This document shows positions 54,790-64,000 of a DNA stretch of 64,000 nt, piece after piece. The position numbers and the translations under genes are program-made. The stretch is from Actinoplanes teichomyceticus ATCC 31121 (GTDB lineage: Bacteria > Actinomycetota > Actinomycetes > Mycobacteriales > Micromonosporaceae): positions 4,365,001 to 4,429,000 of the forward strand of contig NZ_CP023865.1 in assembly GCF_003711105.1 (NCBI RefSeq), in the 5' to 3' direction. The notes below the pieces were generated by a model. The model was not told the origin of the DNA and did not search any database. It saw only the letters and a list, made by a program, of their open reading frames with translations. Each line of letters opens with the position of its first letter. Position 1 is the stretch's first letter.

Positions 54790-54897
54790 TGAGGCACCCC
54801 CGTATTCATGGAGCTTCTTGATCATGGCCTGATGACCATGGGGAGGAAGCATCTGTGGCAGCACCGAAGAAGTACCCCGATGAGCTGCGGCAACGCG
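54790..54897 (+). mobile_element. IS3-family left end (copy 2)
   Basis: TGAGGCACCCCCGTATTC through the first 16 codons of orfA is nearly identical to 37841-37948 (about 4 differences). It is broken at 54897 by IS5 sequence. Both copies share the same outer end, which marks the true element terminus. Confidence 0.75.
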
Positions 54898-55492
54898 GGC
54901 GGGTCCGCGGCCGGCCTGCACGGGGCCGGGCCACCCGTACCTTGCCGAGCACAGGGATGAACTGCGGACTGTCGCCGCGTTGCCCGGCGGTCACCACCAT
55001 CGCCATCGGCTTGCGGCCCTGTTCACAGGCCAGATGTGTCTTGGTCGTCCAGCCACCCCGTGAGCGGCCGAGGCCGTGATCGACGGGCTCGGCCAGCGGG
55101 CCACCTGGCGGTTCCTTCTGCAGGTGACCGTCGCGCCGGGCGCCGGCCGCGTGCTGATGGGCGCGGCTGATGGTCGAGTCCACGCTGATGCTCCAGCCGA
55201 TCAGCCCGGCTGCGTCCGCGCGGGCCTGCAATGCTGCGAGGATCCGGGTCCAGACGCCGTCACGCTGCCACCGGCGGAACCACCGGTACAGGGTCTGCCA
55301 CGGCGGATATACCGGCGGCACGTCCCGCCACGGTGAGCCGGTCCGGACCCGCCACCGGATCCCGTCGATGATCGTTCTCATGGTCCATCTTCGCGGCCGA
55401 TCACGGCCCGTTCCCGCAGGCAGCGCCGGTTCAAGAACCGCCCACCGCAGGTCGGTCAGGTCGTGTCGCCTCTCTGCCGCCACGCTCGGCAC
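54895..55492 (-). pseudogene. IS5-family transposase, 3' truncated
   Basis: The first about 200 codons are open and typical: HDLTDLRWAVLEPALPAG, IIDGIRWRVRTGSPWRDVP, DSTISRAHQHAAGARRD and GGWTTKTHLACEQGRKPM. The C-terminal DDE end is replaced by IS3 sequence read backwards, giving a chimeric tail to 54806. Confidence 0.8.
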
Positions 55493-55694
55493 GAGGTCTC
55501 CGGTGTGAAGTTCTGGCTTGGTCGCCGAACCACATACCGGAGACCTCTTCAGTTATCGAACACCGCCACGCCGCAACATCGACGGCGCTACGAAACACGG
55601 CCTAGCGGGCCGCTGCCTGAGCGTGTCCCGCGACCTGGCCCGGGTCCGCTGCTCGTATCGGACAGTCTTGGCGTTGCGGTGTGGCGGTCCAACG

Positions 55695-56912
55695 TCACAT
55701 GTGGCCGCGCCAGTGGAGGATCTCCAGTGCGGCACCGACCTCCAGGGTGTTGTCGGTGAGCGGTCGTGGCAGTAGATGGTCGGCGCGAGCCAATCGTCGC
55801 AAGACGGTGTTGCGGTGGGTGAACAGACGCTCGGCGGTTCGGGAGGCGTTGCACTGCTCGGCGATGAAAGCGCGCACGGCTTCGATGATTTCCGGTGGCG
55901 CTGTTCGCAGATCGCCCAGCAGGCGGCTGACGAATCGGTCGGCGTTCTGCGGGCTGTGGGTGAGCAGCGCCACGAGTTCGATCTCCTCGTACGCGGCAAC
56001 CTGCTGAGTCGACGCCAGCCGGGCGATGAGACGTTGGGTGGTGAGTGCGTCGAGATGGCTGCGGCGGAACCCGTCGACTCCCGACGCGGTAGAACCCAGC
56101 GCGACACGCACGGTGGGTAGGTCGGACAACGTGCGGTGCAGCATGCTGCTCTCCGGTCTGCCGTTGACCCACACCCAGCGGGTAGCCGCACTGGCCAGAA
56201 TGCTCAACGACCGTGACCGGCCCGCCGCCGTAGCGAGCAGGTCGGCGGCGGCATCGAGCTGATTCAGGTCAGCGCCGGGCTCGTCGGTCCAGGCTACGGC
56301 GGCGGTATGCATGGTGGTCAGCGGGTACCGCAGCCGGGCTTCGGCTCGCTGGACGGTGATCGGGGCACCATCGAGCAGCAGTGTGACGGTCTCGCGTCGT
56401 TCGGCGTGGCTACCGCGGGTCAGCGCGCCGCGTTCGGTGCGCATGCGGTCGGAGATGGCGAAGACGGTGGCATCAACGAATGCCGCGATCGAGCGCAGGG
56501 ATACGTCCAGCAGGTCCCGCAATTCCTCGGTGTCGCTGGTCAGTGTGCAGGCGATCTGGGTCCATAGCCGGATGACGACGCTTTCCGCGGCGCGATAGGC
56601 GTCCAGGGAGGACTCGTCCAGGCCGCGTCGGATGAGGTCTCTGGCGATGGTCAGAGGTGTCTCGGACTCGTTGGGCGCGACGGGTTCGCCGGGGGAACGA
56701 ACGTTGGCGGCGGCCCAGAACAGGAGATTGGAGCGGTTTGAGCGCCGTACTGCGGCGGCGAGGACCGGATCTGCGGCGATTTGCTGCCATCGTGGTTCGT
56801 CGAGAGTCGCCGCGTCCAATTCTTCGAGCCAGGCCGCCGACGGCTGCAGTGCTATCTCGGCGCCTCGGCGGATCAGCTCTCGTGTGCGACGGGAGGGCAG
56901 CGGCCATGACAT
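55695..56912 (-). CDS. PucR/CdaR-type transcriptional regulator
   Basis: The 405-residue protein has a long N-terminal sensory region, a GGDEF-like central fold, and the C-terminal PucR helix-turn-helix (FIAEQCNASRTAERLFTHRNTVLRRLARA, near residues 355-385). ATG 56912 is chosen over upstream starts for its position. It is divergent from a Baeyer-Villiger-type monooxygenase across a strong palindrome, so it probably controls that operon. Confidence 0.82.
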   Translation of the reverse strand: MSWPLPSRRTRELIRRGAEIALQPSAAWLEELDAATLDEPRWQQIAADPVLAAAVRRSNRSNLLFWAAANVRSPGEPVAPNESETPLTIARDLIRRGLDESSLDAYRAAESVVIRLWTQIACTLTSDTEELRDLLDVSLRSIAAFVDATVFAISDRMRTERGALTRGSHAERRETVTLLLDGAPITVQRAEARLRYPLTTMHTAAVAWTDEPGADLNQLDAAADLLATAAGRSRSLSILASAATRWVWVNGRPESSMLHRTLSDLPTVRVALGSTASGVDGFRRSHLDALTTQRLIARLASTQQVAAYEEIELVALLTHSPQNADRFVSRLLGDLRTAPPEIIEAVRAFIAEQCNASRTAERLFTHRNTVLRRLARADHLLPRPLTDNTLEVGAALEILHWRGHM

Positions 56913-56927
56913 GCCTCGGATCGTACG

Positions 56928-56963
56928 GTGCATGTTGCACCACGCGTGACCGGGCGTGGTGCA
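56928..56963. promoter_or_regulatory. Overlapping palindromes in PucR/monooxygenase promoter
   Basis: GTGCATGTTGCAC (56928-56940) is a palindrome. TGCACCACGC (56936-56945) and GCGTGGTGCA (56954-56963) form a perfect 10-bp inverted repeat sharing the TGCAC half. These are likely PucR operators. Confidence 0.7.
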
Positions 56964-57039
56964 TCCTGTGCTTGGTTAGCGATCATCGAGGTCACACCAT
57001 GGAGGAGCCGCTCCGCCCTCTCTCCCCGGAGATGCCTGT

Positions 57040-58530
57040 ATGTCCGCTCCTGCCGTTGAACACCTCGATGTCGCGATCATCGGTGCCGGAATCTCCGGAA
57101 TCGGAGCCGCGCGATATGTCAAGACGCACTTGCCGGCGAAGACGTTCGCCGTTCTGGAGGCTCGTGCCGCGTCCGGAGGGACCTGGGATTTGTTCCGCTA
57201 TCCGGGTATCCGATCGGACTCAGATCTGCACACTTTCGGTTACGAATTCAAACCCTGGCGTGACAAGCAGGCGATTGCCGATGCCCCACGGATCTTGAAC
57301 TACCTGCGGGAGGCGGTGGCAGAGAACGGCCTTGACGCGCACATACGCTATCACCGCAAGGTGACCGCGGCATCCTGGTCCAGCGTGACGGCGCGGTGGA
57401 CTCTCGATGTCGAACACGTCGATACCGGGGAGCAGGTGCACCTCAGCGCCGGCTGGGTGTTCGTTGCCAGCGGCTATTACCGATACGACGAAGGCTTCAC
57501 CCCCCGATTCCCGGGCCGCGAGCAGTTCACCGGAACCGTCGTACACCCACAGCACTGGCCTGACGACCTCGACTACACCGGCAAGAAGGTACTTGTCATC
57601 GGTAGCGGCGCCACCGCGGTGACCCTCGTTCCGGCGATGGCCGACACCGCCGCGCACGTAACCATGCTCCAGCGCACACCGTCGTACATCATGCCGATAC
57701 CCCGCGAGGACGCCTTGGCCAACGCGATGCGCCGCATCCTCGGCGAAGACCTCGCCTACCGGCTGGTACGGCGCAAGAACATCACGCGCGGCCGTCTGGT
57801 CTGGCAGTTCTGCCAGCGATACCCCAAGCTGGCCCGCCGCCTCATCCGCCGGGTCAACATCAGCCAACTCCCGGCCGGTTATTCGGTGGACGAGCACTTC
57901 AACCCGCCGTACGACCCTTGGGACCAGCGCCTGTGCGCTGTGCCCGACGGGGATCTATTCCGCGCCATCCGCGATGGCCAAGCCACGATCGTCACCGACA
58001 CGATCGACACCTTCACCGCAACCGGCGTACGACTGAACTCGGGCCGCGAGCTGCACGCCGACATCATCGTCACCGCTACCGGCCTCAACGTGCAGGCATT
58101 CGGAGGTATCCGGCTCACCGTCGACGGTGAGCCGGTGCATCTGCCCGACACCGTCGCCTACAAGGGCATGATGCTTTCCGGCGTCCCGAACCTCGCCTAC
58201 GCGATCGGCTACACCAACTCCTCGTGGACACTGAAGATCGGCCTGCTCTGTGAGCACTTCTGCCGGTTGCTGGCCCACATGCAGACCCACGGCTACGACA
58301 TCTGCCGGCCTGAGGTCACCGACCCCGCGATGCCGACGCGGCCGTTCCTCGACTTCGCCGCCGGCTACATCCAGCGCGCCATCGACCACTTGCCTCGCCA
58401 AGGCGACCGGATGCCTTGGCTGACCTCCATGGACTACCGCGGCGACGTCACTCTTTTGCGCACCGGCGCCGTCGCCGCCCCTGAACTGAGGTTCGCCCGA
58501 GCGGTCGCCACGAGCGAGGTCGCGTCATGA
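57040..58530 (+). CDS. Flavin-containing/Baeyer-Villiger monooxygenase (EthA-like)
   Basis: The 496-residue protein has the first dinucleotide motif [10 protein letters not shown] (FAD), the Baeyer-Villiger fingerprint [12 protein letters not shown], the second motif [11 protein letters not shown] (NADPH), and a late [13 protein letters not shown] (ATG motif). It inserts oxygen into ketones or oxidises sulfur/nitrogen. Its stop overlaps the next ATG (ATGA). The substrate is unknown; the Mo-hydroxylases beside it suggest a shared pathway. Confidence 0.87.
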   Translation: MSAPAVEHLDVAIIGAGISGIGAARYVKTHLPAKTFAVLEARAASGGTWDLFRYPGIRSDSDLHTFGYEFKPWRDKQAIADAPRILNYLREAVAENGLDAHIRYHRKVTAASWSSVTARWTLDVEHVDTGEQVHLSAGWVFVASGYYRYDEGFTPRFPGREQFTGTVVHPQHWPDDLDYTGKKVLVIGSGATAVTLVPAMADTAAHVTMLQRTPSYIMPIPREDALANAMRRILGEDLAYRLVRRKNITRGRLVWQFCQRYPKLARRLIRRVNISQLPAGYSVDEHFNPPYDPWDQRLCAVPDGDLFRAIRDGQATIVTDTIDTFTATGVRLNSGRELHADIIVTATGLNVQAFGGIRLTVDGEPVHLPDTVAYKGMMLSGVPNLAYAIGYTNSSWTLKIGLLCEHFCRLLAHMQTHGYDICRPEVTDPAMPTRPFLDFAAGYIQRAIDHLPRQGDRMPWLTSMDYRGDVTLLRTGAVAAPELRFARAVATSEVAS

Positions 58531-59312
58531 CCGCGACCGCGGGACCGACGCCTGACGGCGTCCTGTCCGACGGCGCCGACCAGTTCGTCGACACGCCCGC
58601 CGGGCCCCGAATCTGCTACCGCGTCGACGGCGCCCCGCAAGGTGTGCCGCTGCTGCTGATCGCCGGGCTCGGCCTGGACCTCACCTCTTGGCCGGTCCGC
58701 ATGGTGGACTCGTTCACCGCATCCGGTTTCCGCGTGATCCGTCTGGACAACCGCGACGCCGGCCGTTCGAGCCGCATCGACGCATCCCCGCCCAGCCTGC
58801 TCCGGCAACTGCTGGCCCGACCCCGCCCGGACGCCTACACCCTTGCCGACATGGCCGCGGACACCCTCGTCCGTCTCGCCCAGCCCGCCGCTCGGACAGT
58901 CGACGCCTCCGTCACACACCACCTGCGGATGCTCTCGCACATCAGCTCACCGACGTTCCCACCCGACGCCGAACTTGAGCGCACCTGGGCGGCGTCCGTA
59001 TGGCAACGCCGTGGTGGCACCGGTGACGGCCCCGCGGTCGCGCGACAGATCGACGCCATCCGCGCATCCGGTGACCGCACCGCCGAACTGGGCCGGATCA
59101 CCGCGCCCACGCTGGTGATCCACGGCGACCGTGACCGCATGGTGCATCCCAGCGGTGGCCGCGCCACCACCCGCGCCATTCCCGGCGCCCGGCACATCGA
59201 GATTCCCGGCATGGGACACCACCTCGCACCGGGACTGCTCGACCGTCTCTCGCAGCTCATCACCGACCACATCACCCACAGCACGTCGCCTCGAAGAGGA
59301 GATCAATCATGA
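58527..59312 (+). CDS. Alpha/beta hydrolase lacking the nucleophile segment
   Basis: The 261-residue protein has an N-terminal oxyanion GLGLDLTSW and strand [10 protein letters not shown]. Then DMAADT (109-114) jumps straight to a cap-like [14 protein letters not shown]. The usual GxSxG elbow and about 50-60 residues between are absent. Asp201 (HGDRDRM) and His231 (GMGHHL) remain. It is probably an inactive product of an in-frame deletion. It follows the Baeyer-Villiger monooxygenase in a pairing where an intact esterase would be expected. Confidence 0.75.
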   Translation: MTATAGPTPDGVLSDGADQFVDTPAGPRICYRVDGAPQGVPLLLIAGLGLDLTSWPVRMVDSFTASGFRVIRLDNRDAGRSSRIDASPPSLLRQLLARPRPDAYTLADMAADTLVRLAQPAARTVDASVTHHLRMLSHISSPTFPPDAELERTWAASVWQRRGGTGDGPAVARQIDAIRASGDRTAELGRITAPTLVIHGDRDRMVHPSGGRATTRAIPGARHIEIPGMGHHLAPGLLDRLSQLITDHITHSTSPRRGDQS

Positions 59313-59344
59313 GCAGCGTCCGCCGGGCAGGGAGCCGATCATGA
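59309..59344 (+). CDS. 11-codon coupling peptide between hydrolase and 2Fe-2S gene
   Basis: ATG 59309 overlaps the hydrolase stop (ATGA) and follows AGAGGAG. It encodes [11 protein letters not shown], and its TGA overlaps ATG 59341 of the next gene (ATGA). It may be a relay of translation or a remnant of a longer N-terminus. Confidence 0.4.
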   Translation: MSSVRRAGSRS

Positions 59345-59811
59345 ACATTTTCGTCAACGGGATCGAGCACCGGCTCCACCTGGATCCGCGCACCACTCTG
59401 CTGGACGCGCTGCGTGAGCATCTCGGCCTGACCGGCGCGAAGAAGGGCTGTGATCACGGCCAGTGCGGGGCCTGCACGGTGCTGCTGGACGGGCGGCGGG
59501 TCAACAGCTGCCTGATCTTGGCGATCTCCCAGCAGGATGCCGAGATCACCACCATCGAGGGGGTCGACCACCCGGTGCAGCGGGAATTCCTCGAGCACGA
59601 CGGCTTCCAGTGCGGCTACTGCACGCCGGGCCAGATCTGCTCGGCGGTCGGCATGCTGGGCGAGGTGGCCCGGGGCTGGCCGAGCGCGGTCACCCGCGAC
59701 GGGGACGACCTGCTCAGCGACGCCGAGATCCGCGAGCGGATGAGCGGCAACCTGTGCCGCTGTGGCGCGTACCCGAACATGGTCCCCGCCATCCGGGCGG
59801 CGGCGCGGTGA
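59341..59811 (+). CDS. Molybdenum hydroxylase 2Fe-2S subunit (module 2)
   Basis: The 156-residue protein is cytoplasmic in style (no Tat signal). The first cluster motif is [22 protein letters not shown], the second CGYCTPGQ and CRCGAY, all intact. The gene overlaps the next by GTGA. Together with the following two genes it forms a complete alpha-beta-gamma enzyme like PaoABC/YagTSR. Confidence 0.87.
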   Translation: MNIFVNGIEHRLHLDPRTTLLDALREHLGLTGAKKGCDHGQCGACTVLLDGRRVNSCLILAISQQDAEITTIEGVDHPVQREFLEHDGFQCGYCTPGQICSAVGMLGEVARGWPSAVTRDGDDLLSDAEIRERMSGNLCRCGAYPNMVPAIRAAAR

Positions 59812-60746
59812 AGACGTTCACCTACCGCACCGCGACCGAGGCCGCCGGCGGTCTGGAACCGGGCGCGACCTTCCTGGCCGGCGGCACGAACCTGGTCGAC
59901 CTGATGAAGCTCGGCGTGGCCACGCCGGACGTGCTGGTCGACGTGACCCGGCTCGGGCTCGGGGAGGTCACCGGGCTCCCCGAGGGCGGCCTGCGGGTCG
60001 GCGCCGGCGTGCGCAACAGCGACCTGGCCGCCCACCCCCTGGTGCGCCGGGACTTCCCGGTGCTGAGCCAGGCGCTGCTGGCCGGCGCCTCCGGCCAGCT
60101 GCGCAACATGGCCACCACCGGCGGCAACCTGCTGCAGCGGACCCGGTGCCGCTACTTCATGGATCCCACGACGCCGTGCAACAAGCGCCGGCCCGGCTCC
60201 GGCTGCCCGGCCCGCGAGGGCGACCACCGCGACCTGGCCATCCTCGGCGCGCGGGACGACTGCGTCGCCACCCACCCGTCGGACATGGCGGTGGCGCTGG
60301 CCGCGCTCGGCGCCGTGGTGAACACGTCGGCCCGCGCCATCCCACTGGCCGAGCTGTACACCGACGAGGCGCCGGACGTGGACACGGTCCTCGACCACGG
60401 TGAGCTGATCACCTCGGTCGACGTGCCTCCGGTCAACGGTCGGCAGGCCTACCGCAAGGTGCGCGACCGGGCCTCGTACGCCTTCGCCGTGGCCTCCGTC
60501 GCGGCGGCGCTGGAGGTCGCCGACGGCCGGGTGACCGACGTCCGCCTCGCGCTGGGCGCGGTGGCACACAAACCGTGGCGCGCGTTGATCGCCGAGGAGA
60601 CGTTGCGCGGCCGGCCCGCGACCCGCGAGAGCTTCCTGGCCGCAGCCGACGCCGAGCTCGCCGCCGCGGCGCCGCTGCGGGACAACGCCTTCAAGGTCCC
60701 GCTGACCCGCAACCTCGTCGCCTCGGTGCTGGAGGATCTCGCATGA
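59808..60746 (+). CDS. Molybdenum hydroxylase FAD subunit (module 2)
   Basis: The 312-residue protein has [20 protein letters not shown] (FAD), [18 protein letters not shown] and the [14 protein letters not shown]ys patch, which supports an extra 4Fe-4S cluster. GTG 59808 overlaps the previous stop, and its stop overlaps the large-subunit ATG. Confidence 0.87.
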   Translation: MKTFTYRTATEAAGGLEPGATFLAGGTNLVDLMKLGVATPDVLVDVTRLGLGEVTGLPEGGLRVGAGVRNSDLAAHPLVRRDFPVLSQALLAGASGQLRNMATTGGNLLQRTRCRYFMDPTTPCNKRRPGSGCPAREGDHRDLAILGARDDCVATHPSDMAVALAALGAVVNTSARAIPLAELYTDEAPDVDTVLDHGELITSVDVPPVNGRQAYRKVRDRASYAFAVASVAAALEVADGRVTDVRLALGAVAHKPWRALIAEETLRGRPATRESFLAAADAELAAAAPLRDNAFKVPLTRNLVASVLEDLA

Positions 60747-62785
60747 CCACCGTCGGGCAACCACTGCAACGTCTGGAAGGGCCGGACAAGGTCACCGGTG
60801 CGGCCCGGTACGCCGCCGAGTATCCCGTCGGCGACGACCTCGCGTACGCCTGGGTGGTGCAGTCCCCGGTGCCTCGCGGCGCCCTGAGGAACGTCGTGGC
60901 CGACCCGCTGCTCGACCCGATCGCGGTGCTGTGGCACGGCAACGCGCCGCGGCTCTCCGACAGCGACGACCCGGAGCTGGCCCTGCTGCAGTCCGGCCGG
61001 ATCAGCTATCGCGGGCAGGCCGTCGCGCTGGTCGTCGCCCGTACCCTCGAGGCCGCCCGCCGGGCCGCGCAGGAGATCACCCTGGAGATCGAGGAGGAGC
61101 CGCACGACGCGGTGCTGCGGGCCGACCACCCCGGTCTCTACACGCCCGAGAAGGTCAACCCGTTCTTCCCGGCCGAGACGTCGGACGGTGACGTCGATGC
61201 CGCGCTGGCGCGGGCGCCGGTGACGGTCGACGTCACCTACGAGACGCCGGCCCTGCACAACAACCCGATGGAGCCCCACGCCACGACCGCGCTGTGGTCC
61301 GGCGACGACCTGACCCTGTACGACTCCAATCAGCACCCGGCCGGCGTCGCGGCCACGGTCGGCGCCGTCTTCGGCCTCGACCCGAGCCAGGTGCACGTGG
61401 TGACCGAGCACGTCGGCGGCGGCTTCGGTTCCAAGGGCATCGCCAGCCCGAACGCCGTGCTGGCCGCGATGGCGGCCAAGGTCACCGGCCGGCCGGTGAA
61501 GCTGGTCCTGCCCCGGCAGGCGATGTTCAGCATGGTCGGCTACCGCACGCCGACGATTCAGCGCGTCCGCCTGGGCGCCTCGGCCGACGGCGTCCTCACC
61601 GCCGTCGATCACCAGGCCATCTCGCAGAGCTCACGCCTGTTCGAGTTCGCCGAACAGACCGCCGTGGTCACCCGGCACATGTACACCGCGCCGAACCGCC
61701 GCACCGGCCACCGCCTGACCCGGCTCGACATGCCCACGCCGCGCTGGATGCGCGCGCCCGGCGAGGCGCCCGGCATGGTGGGCCTGGAGTGCGCGATGGA
61801 CGAGCTGGCCGTCGCATGCGGCCTCGACCCGATCGAGCTGCGCGTGCGCAACGAGCCGGCGGTCGACCCGGAGTCGGGCCTGCCCCTCATCTCCCGCCAC
61901 TATGTCGAGTGCCTGCGCCAGGGCGCCGACCGGTTCGGCTGGGCGGGCCGCGACCCGCGGCCCCGGCAGCGCCGTGAGGGTGACTGGTGGATCGGGACGG
62001 GCGTGGCCGGCGCGACCTATCCGACCATGGCCCTGCCCTCCACGGCCCGGGTACGGGATCTGGGCGACTCCCGCTACGAGGTGGCGATCGCCGCCGTTGA
62101 TATCGGCACCGGCGCCCGCACGATCCTCACCCAGATCGCGGCCGACGAACTGGGCGTGCCGGTCGAGCAGGTCCGGATCCGCATCGGCGACAGCACGCTG
62201 CCGAAGGCCTCGATGGCCGGTGGCTCCACGGGCAGCGCGTCCTGGGGCTGGGCCGTGACCGGTGCCTGCCGTGAGCTGCGCGCGACGGGCAAGCTCGAGG
62301 TGACGTACGACAGCTCGGAGAGCGTCTCGGGCCAGAAGGCGGGCAAGCACGCCTTCGGCGCGCACTTCGCGGAGGTACGCGTCGACGCGGTCACCGGTGA
62401 GGTGCGGGTGTCCCGCCTGTTCGGCATGTACGCCTGCGGCCGCATCCTCAACCCGCGTACGGCCCGCTCGCAGTTCATCGGCGGCATGGTGATGGGCATG
62501 GGCATGGCCCTGTTCGAGGAGGGCGTCCTCGACCCCGCGATGGGCGAATGGGTCAACCACGACCTGGCCGGATACCACGTGCCGGCGCACGCCGACGTCG
62601 AGTCGGTCGACGCCGCCTGGCTCGACGTGCAGGACACCGAGGCCAACCCGATGGGCAGCAAGGGCATCGGCGAGATCGGCATCGTCGGCTCGCCGGCCGC
62701 CATCCTGAACGCCGTCTGGCACGCCACCGGCGTCCGCATCCGCGACCTGCCGGCCCGCCTCGACAAGATCCTGCCGGGCCTTTGA
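60743..62785 (+). CDS. Molybdenum hydroxylase large (Mo-binding) subunit (module 2)
   Basis: The 680-residue protein has an N-terminal RLEGPDKVTGAARYAAEYP, the Mo-cofactor strings TEHVGGGFGSKG, WMRAPGEAPGMVGLECAMDELA and TGSASWGWAV, and the catalytic Glu in GSKGIGEIGIVGSPAA. Length and motifs fit an intact aldehyde or aromatic-N-heterocycle oxidoreductase. The exact substrate cannot be read from sequence. Confidence 0.88.
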   Translation: MTTVGQPLQRLEGPDKVTGAARYAAEYPVGDDLAYAWVVQSPVPRGALRNVVADPLLDPIAVLWHGNAPRLSDSDDPELALLQSGRISYRGQAVALVVARTLEAARRAAQEITLEIEEEPHDAVLRADHPGLYTPEKVNPFFPAETSDGDVDAALARAPVTVDVTYETPALHNNPMEPHATTALWSGDDLTLYDSNQHPAGVAATVGAVFGLDPSQVHVVTEHVGGGFGSKGIASPNAVLAAMAAKVTGRPVKLVLPRQAMFSMVGYRTPTIQRVRLGASADGVLTAVDHQAISQSSRLFEFAEQTAVVTRHMYTAPNRRTGHRLTRLDMPTPRWMRAPGEAPGMVGLECAMDELAVACGLDPIELRVRNEPAVDPESGLPLISRHYVECLRQGADRFGWAGRDPRPRQRREGDWWIGTGVAGATYPTMALPSTARVRDLGDSRYEVAIAAVDIGTGARTILTQIAADELGVPVEQVRIRIGDSTLPKASMAGGSTGSASWGWAVTGACRELRATGKLEVTYDSSESVSGQKAGKHAFGAHFAEVRVDAVTGEVRVSRLFGMYACGRILNPRTARSQFIGGMVMGMGMALFEEGVLDPAMGEWVNHDLAGYHVPAHADVESVDAAWLDVQDTEANPMGSKGIGEIGIVGSPAAILNAVWHATGVRIRDLPARLDKILPGL

Positions 62786-64000
62786 CCGTCCACTGCGGAA
62801 TGGTCGAGCCGCCCCGGCGCCAGGGCTCGGCGGCTGGCCTTTTGGGAACGGCAGGCCGGACGGCTTGACTGGGCCGCGCCGTTCAGCAGCGTTCTGGACT
62901 GGAGCGACGCGCCGTTCGCCCGTTGGTTCGTCGACGGCAAGCTGAACGTGGCCTACAACTGTGTCGACCGGCATGTCGGCAACGGGAACGGCGACCGGGT
63001 CGCGTTCCACTTCGTCGGCGAGCCCGGCGACGAACGCACGATCACCTACCAGCAGTTGTTCGAGCAGGTGTGCCGGGCGGCGAACGCCCTGCAGGAATTC
63101 GGTGTCGGCGCCGGTGACACGGTGGCGATCTACCTGCCGATGATTCCCGAGGCGGTGGTCGCGATGCTGGCCTGTGCACGGATCGGCGCCCCGCACACGG
63201 TCGTCTTCGGCGGGTTCAGCGCCGACGCCCTGCGCAGCCGGATCGTGGACTTCGACGCGAAGGTGGGATCACCGCGGACGGCGGTTACCGGCGCGGCGCG
63301 GCCTCGGCGCTCAAGCCGGCCGTCGACGACGCGGTGGCGCAGTGCCCCGGAGTGCGGACGGTCGTGGTGGTGCGCCGGACCGGGCAGCAGGTCGGCTGGG
63401 CCGAGGGCCGTGACGTGTGGTGGCATGAGGTGACCGAGCGGGCGTCGGCGGTGCACGTGCCGCAGGCGTTCGACAGCGAACATCCGCTGTTCGTCATGTA
63501 CACCTCGGGCACCACCGGCAACCCGAAGGGCATCCCGCACACCAGCGGCGGCTATCTGGTCCAGGCGACGTTCACGTTCTGGTCGGTCTTCGACCACAAA
63601 CCCGACGACGTGTACTGGCGCACCGCCGACGTCGGCTGGACCACCGGGCATTCCTACATCGTTTACGGGCCGCTGGCCGTCGGCGCGACGCAGGTGCTCT
63701 ACGAGGGCACGCCAGACAGCCCGCACCGCGGCCGGTGGTGGGAGATCATCGAGAAGTACCGGGTGAGCTTGTTCTACACCGCTCCCACCGCTGTCCGGAC
63801 CTGCATGAAGTGGGGCGCCGAGCTGCCCGCCGGCTACGACCTGTCCAGCGTGCGGATCCTCGGCTCGGTCGGCGAGTCGATCAACCCGGAGGCGTACCGC
63901 TGGTATCACCAGCACATCGGCGGTGCCCGGGCGCCGATCGTGGACACCTGGTGGCAGACCGAGACCGGTGGCCACATGATGAACGTGTCCGGGCACCGGC
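62786..64000 (+). pseudogene. Acetyl-CoA synthetase-like gene, 5' truncated and frameshifted
   Basis: Directly after the large-subunit stop, the same frame encodes RLAFWERQAGRLDWAAPF and NVAYNCVDRHV, the interior of Acs/Acs-like enzymes. No start codon is near, so about 60-90 N-terminal codons are missing. At about 63263-63268 (FDAKV then ITADGG) one base is lost and the frame shifts. The rest, including the P-loop YTSGTTGNPKGIPHT, is open to the window end. A sequencing error could explain the shift but not the missing start. Confidence 0.8.

Overview
The window is very GC-rich, with dense coding, GTG starts and short ATGA/GTGA/TGATG overlaps. It carries actinobacterial families: a GAF-ANTAR antiterminator, a DivIVA-type coiled coil, a luciferase-like (F420-type) oxidoreductase, IS701 and actinobacterial IS5 types. 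It looks like a Micromonosporaceae chromosome, Actinoplanes-like. Genus assignment is inference from gene style; no rRNA or tRNA gene was seen.

Left part (1-22.5 kb) is mostly house genes in small units: a secreted F5/8C protein (cut by the window edge), a CHASE3 histidine kinase, TetR regulators, and an operon pairing an MprF-like aminoacyl-phosphatidylglycerol synthase with two membrane hydrolases. A Nudix regulator sits divergent from an SPFH-protein/NAD-kinase pair across a long palindrome. Then come an M15 peptidase, a polyamine-type binding protein, GAF-ANTAR, phospholipase A2, a TetR/LLM pair, an MFS exporter, a protealysin/emfourin pair and a DivIVA-like protein.

The middle (22.5-35.1 kb) is a surface-glycan locus. 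Eight overlapping or near-overlapping minus-strand genes encode a complete ADP-heptose route (GmhA, HldE and GmhB activities), two GT9 heptosyltransferase-like domains, two GT4 enzymes, one GT2 enzyme, a NodU/CmcH-type carbamoyltransferase and an SDR. GmhA and HldE share one uninterrupted frame, and GmhB is fused to a GT9 domain. A divergent aldehyde dehydrogenase and another GT2 flank it. This is the most coherent candidate for an under-described system: a carbamoylated heptose glycan in a Gram-positive.

From about 35.3 to 59.3 kb the sequence looks like an accessory island. It opens with a five-unit hairpin array, followed by pieces of IS701, IS110, IS3, IS5, IS630 and possibly IS21. There are broken SDR, MFS and RsbQ-like genes, and between them intact catabolic modules. 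These are TetR + VOC dioxygenase + FAH hydrolase + FAD hydroxylase + acyl-CoA ligase, and a molybdenum hydroxylase operon whose large subunit has been cut by an IS3 end. A PucR regulator lies divergent from a Baeyer-Villiger-type monooxygenase and a hydrolase lacking its nucleophile region.

The right end (59.3-64 kb) holds a second, intact three-subunit molybdenum hydroxylase followed by a 5'-truncated, frameshifted acetyl-CoA synthetase-like gene running off the window.
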